Of a stretch of 64,000 nucleotides of DNA, positions 20,545-31,384 are shown piece after piece. The notes under the pieces are model-generated. The model had not been told where the DNA came from and did no database searches. It saw only the letters and a list, made by a program, of their open reading frames with translations. Numbering within the stretch: position 1 is the first letter of the stretch; every line of letters starts with the position of its first letter. The stretch lies in NCBI RefSeq assembly GCF_032884065.1, contig NW_027062616.1, forward strand, positions 496,001 through 560,000, written 5' to 3'. Source of the DNA: Artemia franciscana. Taxonomy: Eukaryota; Arthropoda; Branchiopoda; Anostraca; Artemiidae. The position numbers and the translations under genes are program-made.

Positions 20545-22270
20545 GTACAAAATAAATCAAATTTATGAAGAGGCTATAACTGAAGGGACTAGTGAAGAGG
20601 TTCTGAATCCTGAAGCACTGCTGCTTTAACTTTACAACCATAAAGATAAAACTGCCACTTGAATTCAAAACAGTTGTGTACAAGAAAAAACGACTATATA
20701 GCCACTTCTTGAAGTTTCTTCTTCATTTGTTGCCTGATAGTGCATATTTAATTTTAAAATAGAATTTAGCATTTGCGGTCTTCTCAGACTGCCAACTGGA
20801 ATTAAAGAAGGAACAGATCAAATAACTGAAGGAACTAGTGAAGAGGTTCTGATTCGTGAAGCACTGCTTATTTAACTTTGCAAACATAAATATAAAGCAG
20901 TCATTTAAATTCAAAGCAGATTGTGTACAAGAAAAAACATCTGAGTAAAACTACCTCTTGAGGTTACTTTTTCATTTGTTAGTTAATAGTGCATATTTAG
21001 TTTTGAAATGGGAATTGGCATCTGTGGGCTTCTCAGGCTGCCAACTGGAGTTAAAGAAGGAGCAGATCAAACTCATGATGATAATATAACTGAAGGGAAT
21101 AGTGAAGAGGTTCTGATTCGTGAAGCACTGCTTATTTAACTTTAGAACTATGAAGATAAAGCAGTCATTTAAATTCAAAGCAGATTGTGTACAAGAAAAA
21201 ACATCTGAGTAACTACCTCTTGAGGTTACTTTTTCATTTGTTAGTTGATAGTGCATATTTAGTTTTGAAATAGGATTTGGCATCTGGGGGCTTCTCAGGC
21301 TGCCAACTAGAGTTAAAGAAAGAGCAGATCAAACTCATGATGATAATATAACTGAAAGGACTAGTGCAGAGGTTCTGATTCGTGAAGCACTGCTTATTTA
21401 ACCTTGGAAATATAAAGATAAAGCAGTCATTTAAATTCAAAGCAGATTGTGTACAAGAAAAAACATCTGAGTAACTACCTCTTGAGGTTACTTTTTCATT
21501 TATTAGCTAATAGTGCATATTTAGTTTTGAAATAGGATTTGGCATCTGAGGGCTTCTCAGGCTGCCAACTGGAGTTAAAGAAGGAGCAGATCAAACTCAT
21601 GATGATAATATAACTGAAAAGACTAGTGCAGAGGTTCTGACTCGTGAAGCACTGCCTATTTAACTTTGCAAACATAAAGGTAAAGCAGTCATTTAAATTC
21701 AAAGCAGATTGTGTACAAGAAAAAACATCTGAGCAACTACCTCTTGAGGTTACTTTTTCATTTGTTAGTTGATAGTGCATATTTAGTTTTGAAATAGGAT
21801 TTGGCATCTGGGGGCTTCTCAGACTGCCAACTGGAGTAAGACCTAGCCCGCCTATCAAAATTAAAAGCAAATTGTAAACAAAAAAAAATTTCTAAGCAGC
21901 TATATTTTGAAGTTACTACCTTGTGTGTAAAATAATTATTCGTCAGTGCATACAATATTTCAGAGTATAATTTAGCTTTGAAATGGGATAAGTAAAAAAG
22001 GAGATACCTTGGAGGCTTTCAAACCATATAATGGATGCAGAACGTGAAATATATCAAACTTATAAAGGAAATACAAATGAAGGGAATTATGAACGAAAAT
22101 CTTAAATTTCTGTGTCACCAATCTGTGTCAAGGAAGTCAAAGCAGATGATGTACTGCGAAAAGATGTTCCGAATATCTACATCTTAAAGTTACTTCTATA
22201 TGTGTTATATGATATTGCATATTCAGTTTAAAGATGAGATGAATAAAAAAGAAGACATTTCAGAGAGTTC
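20545..22270 (+). repeat. ~262-bp satellite array with decaying edge units
   Basis: The landmark TTCATTT(G/A)TTAG recurs at 20971, 21233, 21495 and 21758 (262-263 bp apart), with an older unit starting near 20722. Units share TGATAGTGCATATTTAGTTT, GGCTTCTCAGGCTGCCAACT, ACTAGTGAAGAGGTTCTGAT and TTCAAAGCAGATTGTGTACA. Beyond 21840 two more units are strongly diverged (to about 22270). The edges are old and the centre is fresh, as expected for unequal exchange. Minus-strand open frames of 60-125 codons here are by-products of the repeat. Confidence 0.92.
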
Positions 22271-22439
22271 TCGGACTTCAACAAACCTATTCAAGAGGAT
22301 CGATAGCAATGAACAATGCGTTTAAGTCAATAGCATAGGAAATGTAAATAGTGCGTTGTAATGTCCCATACCATGGGCCCCCTTCAGAACCGTAATGGTT
22401 TTCAGTGTTTACTTTTTTCTTTATCGCCGTCTTACTTGA

Positions 22440-25400
22440 ATAAATCTACATTTATTCTAATCGAAGTTCTTCAAAGACGAAGAATTGATTTTTGTCCAGT
22501 ATGGTAATTTCCGTCGCTACTAAATGTAGACATAATGGACTCCATTTTTCGATAGAAACTTTTGAATATAATTTTTCGATAGGAACTTTCGTATTGGGGG
22601 GGGGGTATTTTTACGGGGGGCTTATAGAAAAACTTTCAAAACAATTTTATATCCATTTTTATGACGTTTACGGGTCAGACGGAATTTTTGGGGGAGGGGG
22701 TCATTCCCTGCCCCTTAACCCTTTCTACCTTAAGCCTTTTTTCTCAGTCATTTTCTTGCTTGAAGGTATTTATGTGTCTATTCCAGTCAGAGTTCTTTAA
22801 AAATCAAGAATTATTTTCGTTCAGTAAATTCAATCTGCGTGACTGCTAAATGTAGGAAAAATCAGACTCAATTAAGGGCCATTTAAAGGAATTAAATTAC
22901 CTTATACCTTTTTCACAACGCTTTTCTTGCCTGAAGATGTTTATGCGTATATTCTAGTCAGAAGTTCCTTAAAAACACAGCATTGGATTTTGTTCAGCGT
23001 AGTTAATTTGCAAGGATTGTAAATGGAGGAAACACACGGACTCTACTTAGGGTCTTTTAAATCAGTCCTTGTCCTACTTGAAAATTTTTATGTTTATATT
23101 CCAGTTGAAGTTCCTTAAAAACAAAGAATTATCTTGGTAATTGTCTTGCGTGACGATATTTCATGTTTATATTTCAGTCGAAGCTCCTTAAAAAGAAAGA
23201 ATTGATTCCTGCTCAATAAGGGCAATTTACGTCTTGCGTGAAGATGTTTAATGCATATATTCCAGTCAAGGTTCCTTAAAAACAAGGAATTGATTCTTAT
23301 TCAGCAAGGACAATTTTCCTGCATGCCAGGATTTACCAATAGGCCCATTAGACCCGGGCCTAGGGGCGCAAAAAGCCAGGAGCTGCAATAAATTATCACT
23401 GAGTGATTTTCAAACAGTTCGTGGTAACGAACTGTAGTAAGGAGCGACCCGACTCAATAGTAAACGAAACTCTAAATAACGGAATTTTGATGCTAAAATA
23501 TACATCAAAAGAATCGGATTTTTATGCTGATTTTAAATATATAAGTTTCATCAAATTTGGTCTTTGTCATCAAAAGTTACGAGCCTGAGAAAATTTGTCT
23601 TATTTTAGAAAATAGGGGAAAACCCCCTAAAAGTCACAGAATCTTAACGAAAATCACACCATCGCATTCAGCATATCAGAGAACCCTATAGCAAAATTTT
23701 CAAGCTCCTATCTACAAAAATGTGGAATTTCGTATTTTTTGCCAGAAGACAAATCACGGGTGCGTGTTTATTTGTTTGTTGTTTTTTTTTTCCAGGGGTC
23801 ATCGTATCGACCAAGTGGTCCTAGAATTTTGCAAGAGGGCTCATTCTAACGGAAATGAAAAGTTCTAGTGCCCTTTTTAAGTGACCAAAAAAATTGGAGG
23901 GCACCTAGGCCCCCTCCCACGCTCATTTTTTCTCCAAAGTCAACAGATCAAAATTTTGAGATAGCCATTTTGTTCCGCATAGTCAAAAACCATAATAATT
24001 ATGTCTCTGGGAGTGACTTACTGCCCCACAGTCCCTGGGGGAGGGGCTGCAAGTTATAAACTTCGACCAGTGTTTACATATAATAATGGTTATTGGGAAG
24101 TGTACAGTCGTTTTCATGGGAATTTTTTGGTTTTGGGGTGGGGTTGAGGGGAGGGGGCTATGTGGGAGGATCTTTCCTTGGAGAAATATGTCATGGGGGA
24201 ACAGAAATTCAATGAAAAGGGCGCAGGATTTTCTAAAATTACTAAAAAAAAAACAATGAAAAAATAAACATGGAAAAATTTTTTCAATTGAAAGTAAGGA
24301 GTACCATTGAAACTTAAAACGAACAGAGATTATTACGCATATGAGGGGTTCTAAAAATACTTTAGCATAAAGAGCGAGGTATTTAGGAGGAGATAAATAC
24401 CTCGCTCTTTATGCTATAGTATTTTTAGTAATTTCAACTATTTATTCTACGGCCTTTCTGATTCAGGGGTCATTCTTAAAGAATCGGCACAAAACTTACG
24501 ATTTAGTGTAAAGAGCGAGGTATTAACGAGGGTACAAACCCCCTCATATACATAATAAAAAGTTAAGAATATAAAAGTTTGTTACGTAAGTTAATTCTTA
24601 AGTTACGTATATTTTTTACTAATAAAAAAATTCGTTAAAAATTAAAATTTATAGTTGACTTTTTGTGTAACCGAAAAATTGCATGGCAACTAGGCCTCCT
24701 TCCCCATCCCATATTTCTCAAAACTGTCTGATCAGAACTAAGGGAAAGCCATTTAGCCAAGAAAGGAATTAAAATGTAAATTTCATTTTAATAATTTATG
24801 TGTGGAGAGCCAAAATCAAACATGCATTAATTCAAAAACGTTCAGAAATTACATAAAAAAAAAGTAGTTTTTATAACTGAAAGTAAGGAGCGACATTAAA
24901 ACTTAAAACGAACAGAAATTACTCCGTATATGAAAGGGGTTGTCCCCTCCGCAATCCTTCGCTCTTTACGCTAAAGTTTGACTCTTTACCACAATTCTGC
25001 TTTTTAAAACTATTTAAAAGCTTTAGCATAAAGAGCGAGGGATTGCAGAGGGGACAACTCATTTCATATACGGAGTAATTTCTGTTTGTTTTAAGTTTTA
25101 ATGTCGCTCCTTACTTTCAGTTAGGAAAACTAGTTTTTTTTTATGTTCACTTAACAAAAACTGGAATGATGTGATTGATCGTCAAAGTGCCAGTGTACTC
25201 TGCCGCCGCGCTGCCTATTCACAGAAAAGTGATTTTTAAACAACACAGGAATTCCGTGGACGGTTATAAACTGTCAGATGTTGCCCAGAATTTCGGTATC
25301 ACCTCTCACTCTCATTAGTTTTGGGAAGCGCTGAACTTGCTATTCAGTGCTTCCACTATCCCCGAAGTTTCGGAATTTCCCAGAAAATCTCGCAAAAACG

Positions 25401-27000
25401 GAGCGGCAAAAATGCTTGGGTCTAGAAGCGTCAGAGCTTTAAATCCGACCCAGTTTACCTGACTGGTAAATATAAGGAATCGCAGAATCCATGGATGACA
25501 ATTTAAATGAATTCTAAAAACCTTTTTTCTCAGTATTATCCTAGCCTGAATTTCTTTTGTTTGAATTTCATTATAAGTTCCTTTAAAAACAATTGTTCCT
25601 AGTTGGTATTTTTAATTTGCACAGCTGCTAATGTAAAAAAAATCCCAGATCATTCAAATAGATTCCAGTTACATTTTTCTTAAGGCTTTGCCTCGCCTGA
25701 AGATATTTATCCTTATATTCCAGTCAATGCTCCTTAAGAACCAAGAATTGATTTTGTTCAGCAAGGTTAATCTTCATGGCTGCTCAATGTGGGGAAACAC
25801 CGACTCCATGGAGAACCGTTTAAACGGATTCTATCTGCCTTGTGCCTTACCTAGCTTGAACCTATTTAGAACAAGAATTTGTCTTTTTGTCACTTAGTTC
25901 GAATTGTGGGGCTGCCAAATTTAATGCGGTCCATTGAAGACAAAAGGATTTAATTTGCCTTGCCTTTTTTTCTTAGTCCTCGTCTTGCCTGAAAATATTC
26001 TGTTTATGCGTCTGTCGAAGTACAAGTTCCTTAAAAACAAAGAACTGGTTGTTGTGTAGAAAGGTTAACTTGCGTGGTTGCAAAATGTAGGAAAACTACG
26101 GACTCTGTGGAGGACTATCTTGACGGATTTCATTCACCTTTTAATTTCCAGGCTTTTGCTAGCCTGAAGATATTTGTGTTAACATGCAGTTCGAAGTTCC
26201 TTAAAAAAAACAACAGAGAACGAGTTTTTGGTAAGCGAAGTCAAAGTGCATGGTTGGTAAATGTTGGAAAAATACGGACTCCGTGGAGAACTGTCTAAAC
26301 GAAATTTGAGTTCTTCCGTCTCTAAACTGATTCCATTTATCCTTTTTCTCTGTTTTTGTCATCCCTGAAGATACTTAAGTTTATTTTCCATTCGAAGTTC
26401 CTTAGAAACAAAGAATTGATTCTTGTGTGATAAATTGGCGTGGCTGTAAGATGTACGAAAAACACAGACACCGTAGAGGACTAGCTGAAGTAATTTTATT
26501 CGCTTTTTGTTATTTATTTTCTTAAACTTTATCTTGCATGAAGATATTTATCTTTATGTGCTGTTAGAAGCTCCTTAAAAAGCAAAATATTAGTTCTTGT
26601 TCAGTGAGGTCAGTTTCTGTGCCTGCTAAAAGAAGAAGAAACAGGAACTCTATGAAGGACAAGATTCCATTTACCTCTTACTTTAATCTCAGGCTTTGTC
26701 TTGCCTGAAGACAATCATATTTACATACTCTTCGAAGTTCTTCAAAAACGAAGAGCTAGCCATTGTTTGGTAAGGTCAATTCGCGTGGATATTAAATGTA
26801 GGCGTGGACGGAGATATAAACAATTTCCATTTATCTTTTATTCTGTCTTTGTCTTACTTGATGATCTGTATTTATTTGTACTCCATTCGAAAGCCTTTAA
26901 AAATAAACCAATCGTTTCTTGTTCAGTGAGGTCAATTTGGAGGGATGCGAAACGCAGGAAAAATTCTAACTCTGTGCAGAAATATCTGAATGGATTGTCT
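22440..27000 (+). repeat. Old ~150-200-bp tandem repeat, interrupted
   Basis: A degenerate tandem family with the core AAGTTCCTTAAAAACAAAGA and the companions TTGCCTGAAGATATTTATG and ACTCTGTGGAGGACT. Core positions are near 22465, 22788, 22962, 23108, 23182, 23269, then 25568, 25727, 26025, 26192, 26393, 26566, 26734 and 26888. Spacing is mostly 145-200 bp, with two shorter gaps before the break. The foldback insertion at about 23325-25495 splits the array. Short plus-strand frames in it (for example 26701-27120) show no protein similarity and are not annotated as genes. Confidence 0.75.
23325..25495. mobile_element. Foldback-type element of the AGTAAGGAGCGAC family
   Basis: Inserted in the tandem repeat above. 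It starts near a small hairpin (ACAGTTCG-TGGTAA-CGAACTGT, about 23416-23437) followed by AGTAAGGAGCGACC. The interior landmark AGTTCTAGTGCCCTTTTTAA recurs, often in shorter or diverged form, at 41.8, 58.1 and 58.9 kb. Hairpins lie at 24350-24432 (arms CTAAAAATACTTTAGCATAA and complement, ~35 bp each) and at about 24883-25125 (arms ~100 bp, both ending in the AAGTAAGGAGCGACATTAAA signature). No intact transposase was found. The 25150-25490 part is more GC-balanced and encodes DGYKLSDVAQNFGIT (25259-25303), faintly helix-turn-helix-like. Confidence 0.75.
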
Positions 27001-27249
27001 AAATGGTACTGTTACAAAATACCCCCAGCATCTCAAGTTGTTCATGCATTGACACACTGTAAACTGGTTTCCTTCGCTAGTTTCTTTAAACTTAGCGTAA
27101 GAAAAGGCAAAGAGAATTGACAGAATAGATGGGGAATAGATAATTTGGGGGTACTTTTATGAAACCCCCTTACTTAATATTCTTCTAATATGTTTTTCTG
27201 ACGCTCAATCCTAATGAACTACACCCAAGTATAATAAAAATATAAAACA
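27001..27249. other. Flank of MITE copy 3 (reversed shared unit)
   Basis: Contains, in reverse orientation, the sequence that lies downstream of MITE copies 1 and 2 (CACTGTAAACTGGTTTCCTT and CTAGTTTCTTTAAACTTAGC, against GCTAAGCTGAAAGAAACTAA at 3504 and 7796). The MITE core therefore belongs to a larger mobile unit. Confidence 0.55.
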
Positions 27250-27424
27250 AATTTGGGCTATATATTTGCACATTAGGGTGGGGTGGGGGTAAAGCATAGC
27301 AGGTTTGTGTGTCTAATGTGTTAGGTAATTATTCTGCATACGTTGTAGTAATAATTGTTTTCTAAGTTCACACTGTCCAAATACTTAACTCTCCACCCCT
27401 AATGTGCAAATATATAGCCCAAAT
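27250..27424. mobile_element. Palindromic MITE, copy 3
   Basis: A 175-bp element. The left end AATTTGGGCTATATATTTGC... (27250-27273) and the right end 27402-27424 are perfectly complementary over 23 bp, extending inward through TAGGGTGG/CCACCCCTA. The interior AAAGCATAGCAGGTTTGTGT matches copies 1 and 2. It is the best-preserved copy in the window. Confidence 0.85.
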
Positions 27425-28086
27425 CCAAAAAACAGGTTCTGCAATGCTTAAATGAATAAGCAACTTGAGCGATAAGGGGTATTTCAGACAAGTACCAAAT
27501 TAATCATACAAGAAAAAATATTGAAAGAAATGGAAAACAATTAAGTAAAATTAAAAACAGGTTCGATACAACATATTTCCTACCTTCGGGTGAATATAAT
27601 TACTTTATCTAATAGAGTATCGTCGGTATGTACGTTATCCATTTCCTTGGGTTTTCTTTTTACCCGTTTCATTGAATTTGATCAATCTTTAGTAAAAATA
27701 CTAACGCAAAAAGGCTTCAAAAGTTTAGTATTCTTTGTTAATTCCTATGAAGTACGAAATGAATAGCCTTCGATGAAAAGTAAAAAGTAAATTTGTCTAA
27801 AAGTAAAAAGAGGTTTTTCAAAGGAGTGTAAAGAGCACCATGAATACTTAAATGGAAAGTAATTTTATCCTATAAACAAAGGGGGCTGCCACCCCCTCTA
27901 TTTCCCAGTCCTTGCGCATAAGTTTGACGAATACTCCCCTGAAAGTACATTAGAATGTAACAGATTTAGCTACTTGGTAGTTGCAAGTATTTTATTTGCC
28001 ATTTGTCTTCAGAAACATTTAGACTGAGTTTTGTTTTTACGCAGTGATCTTTTAGTGCCAGTAGAGGTCATAAACGTCGTCCACAG
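27425..28086. other. No gene seen
   Basis: AT-rich sequence. GGGGGCTGCCACCCCCTC (27885-27902) is a short hairpin. No coding match was recognised. Confidence 0.4.
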
Positions 28087-28332
28087 GGGTGGCGAAAAGT
28101 CACTGATCCTTTTTATTTTCCAATATCTTTTTTATTTCTTAATATTTTTATTTTCTTAATATTTTTATTTTTTGTGATAAGATTTAAATTTGCGATAAGA
28201 ATAAAATTAAATTTGTAATAGAAAATCAAATTCCATCGCCTTGACTTTATGATGCTAAAATTTCATGAATATAACTATTAAAATAACAAAGTTATTTAAA
28301 AATGAAATGGGTCAGTGACTTTTGGCCCACCC
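28087..28332. mobile_element. ~246-bp MITE with GGGTGGCGAAAAGTCACTGA termini
   Basis: The left end (28087-28109, GGGTGGCGAAAAGTCACTGA) is nearly the complement of the right end (28309-28332, GTCAGTGACTTTTGGCCCAC, then CC). The interior is almost pure A/T and has no gene. The termini resemble those of mariner-type elements, from memory. A TA target duplication is not evident, so the exact borders are uncertain. Confidence 0.65.
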
Positions 28333-29410
28333 TTTATTTGTACAAAATATGGTGTTAATTTCAGTTGGAAACATTATTAGAGTTGAAAAGAGATGGGTAC
28401 AACTGAATCTCGTGAAGGTTGTGGCCTGTTTACAATCGTTATCGGTGTATGTTAACTTTAACTAGCTTCTGTAGTGAACGTAAAGCTACTATGGCTTACA
28501 ACCTGTGGTGTACCCAAGATTTGCTATAAAAAACAACTGTTTATCAAAAGTAAACATCAGAATGTCTAGCAAGAGATTTTACAGGCCTGTTTCTTATTGT
28601 CCGAATTATTAAAGTAATTCATTTTTTTCTTTTAATGGCTTAAAACAAAATCTTCTCACTTCATCTTCTTTCCTCGCTAGTAACAATTTTTTTTCTCTAT
28701 ATATTATTTTTATAATTGGACTTACTCCAGTTACCTTACTTGGTAAGCAAAAATATGGACTTCATCAGGTTTTATAGGCACCTACCTTCACTTATTCGAC
28801 CACATTTTAACTTTAACGTTAAAGTTACCATATGACTTCTACAGTAGACTATAGACTATAGTCTACTTTGATCAGTGGTCTATAGTCTACAGAGACTAAT
28901 ATCGCTACATTGGAATGAAACTACCCTAACTCAAGTTTGACCTTGAATGAAACCTAACCTGTCGAAAAATAATAAAATGAGCATATTTAATGCAAAATGT
29001 TGCGGTTTATTCAACTTTACCACCATAATTTACACTTTAAGTAAAAGCGCCAACTTTTTTCTTCAACCTATGCTGCACACTAGGTTTTTTTAAAACTAAA
29101 CTGGTTCTTTAGATAAGTAGTGATAGTCGTATTATTCGGCTAATCACTGTTTTTCTCACTCAAACCGTAGAAAATTTGTCGCAGTTAGGATCACAGCTCT
29201 ATTTTCGTTTTCTATTAAAATTATAAAACATCATATATGTTTTGATCTTAGTAGTGATAACTACTAAGACTTTGATCTTAGTAGTGATAAGTAGTGATAG
29301 TCGTATTATTCGGCTAATCACGGTTTTTCTCACTCAGACCGTAGAAAATTTGTCGCAGCTAGGATCACAGCTCTATTTTCATTTTCCAATAAAATTATAA
29401 AGTATCCTAC
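28333..29410. repeat. Non-coding with a palindromic TAGACTATAGTCTA cluster and a ~130-bp direct repeat
   Basis: Overlapping palindromes of TAGACTATAGTCTAC lie at 28838-28893. Segment 29115-29245 (AAGTAGTGATAGTCGTATTA ... CTCACTCAAACCGTAGAAAA) is repeated at 29289-29415 with few changes, an offset of ~174 bp. No gene was recognised. Confidence 0.65.
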
Positions 29411-31384
29411 ATGTATTGATCGCCCACAAAATTTTGTTTAGGGAATGGAATGTTTGAAAAATGTCTTTTCCCAAATTTGATTATGATTAATTAAAATGTT
29501 AGTTTTAATTTCAGTTACTATAGTTTTTCGGTCTTGCCAGGGTGATGATCGCCATCTCCAGATGGAGGCAAATTAAATTGGCACAAAAATTAGAAAAACG
29601 AACCCTTAAAACCTCTAGAAAAAACGTATAGATGTATAAATAAAAATTTATATGAATCTGTATAACAGAAATAGAAAATACAAATTAGAAACTAGAATTC
29701 GAAAATTAAAACTACCTTTAAAATGAAAAATAAAATCAAGAATCAAAATCAATTCATTCTTCTAAGCTCTGCAGCATGCGGAGGCCCAGCTCCAGGGTAG
29801 GTATAATTTTATCTCCACGTCAGAGTTGAGGTGCCGATTCATTACTCGCATCATCAGCCAAACTGAACAAAGGCGTCACTACACTTCTTTCACTATAAAA
29901 CCAACAGAAGACGTTTCATTGCAACAATAAACAGAAACAGTTTATCTGAAGATTATCCTCGGAAACACGTAAAAATTTTTCTAAAGGAGGGGAATAGTCA
30001 GATTACATGGAAAACCTAACAAATCACACCACAAATCGTGAAAAACTCAATTATTCAGGCTAACGGGTAGGCCTAGATGCCTTGCTATGTACACACATGA
30101 GATGATTATTTATACATATCTACAAGAAGATAGAAAGAATTCTGAAATCATAAAAAAAAGCAACAGCGTTTCACAGCTAGTTAAGTGGGACTGTCATATT
30201 TTGAAAACCAAGAAACAGTCATCATTATTTCTGACAAAAGAAACCCAAGATTATTGAGTTAATGCACATCGACAGAGAACAAAACCGATTATGCTTCAGT
30301 TCAGCACGGCTATATGGATTCCTAATACTCCCTTGTATGCTCATTAACGTTCCTGGTTAGTCACATGAAAATTCATTCAGTTGACCTAAAAAAAAGATTT
30401 TGTACCTGAAGCCCCTTCTTTGAAGCTATCATGAATATTTTGTAATAACTGATGATAGTTACGAAAAATGTGTGTGATGGGGAGGAGGGAGTTAATGCAA
30501 ATTGATAACACTGATCTGTTTTAATATAATTGTTGAGACAGCAATGTCTTTGTGACATTGATTGCAGTGATAGCAATGATAGCAGTTTTCTTTGTCTATC
30601 TCAAACATTAGGAACAGGAACATCAATTCTCTGGTGGTGTCTATTATTTAGACCATTTTACATTTAACGTATATGCTACAAGAACAAGGACTCTGGAGCC
30701 CTGGAAGCAGAAGTAATTCTTGCAAGCTGTTTGTTTGGGCACTTGTTCGCTTAATTTTGAAAGCTGTACTTGATTTTTAAGCAGGAAAATTATGATCATT
30801 AACCACGCTAGAAAAGAAAAGCTCCAACATTGCGATTGACTCAAAAAAGGACTGTCTAAAATTAATTCAAAGTCAGCGGAATACTGCCCCCTCATCCGGC
30901 GGTAGCGTACCAGGGCCTTACTACGATTCGGTGGTGGTAGAGCAGGCTTCTCAGCGTTGGTGTTTGATGCAAGTACCAGTACAGCGCCGGGGTCGGTATC
31001 CAACATTGGAAGTACCGATTAGACTAGGTAAGCCCTCCCCCTAAATTCAGCTTATGAGTGTCTATGCTTCCGTCTTTGTAATTATAAGAAGTAAAACATT
31101 TTCAAAGTATTTTGTTTAAAACAAAGCACTCAAATTAAGATTAAGAAAATCAAATAAGAGTTTCTAGTTATGGGCAATATTAAATATGGCTGCAATTGTT
31201 GAATGTTACTGGGTAAAATTAATATTTTTGACTCAATATTCAGTACTAAAGACCAATGTGTGTGACGATTTTGTTCTTCATCTTGTTTTCGAAGTAAGTA
31301 TTTAAATCAGTACAAACCCTCGTGTTAAAAAAAACCTATCCATTCTGGGAGAAAATAGAAAACTTGACATTTGTTATTATAGTA
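29411..31384. other. No firm gene; one weak minus-strand exon candidate
   Basis: The only coding-like stretch is minus strand about 30830-31006. It has higher GC than its surroundings and reads MLDTDPGAVLVLASNTNAEK, then PALPPPNRSKALVRYRRMRG. It degrades into AT-rich sequence below 30830. I recognise no family. It could be an isolated exon or the tail of a dead element. The rest shows no gene. Confidence 0.3.

Noticed and set aside
20723-21955. Repeated minus-strand proteins of 63-124 residues (YFKTKYALSTNK)
   Set aside because: They arise from the 262-bp satellite. Their spacing follows the unit and no single frame is kept across the array.
26701-27120. 139-codon plus-strand ORF
   Set aside because: It spans two units of the decayed tandem repeat and the MITE flank; no conserved protein pattern.
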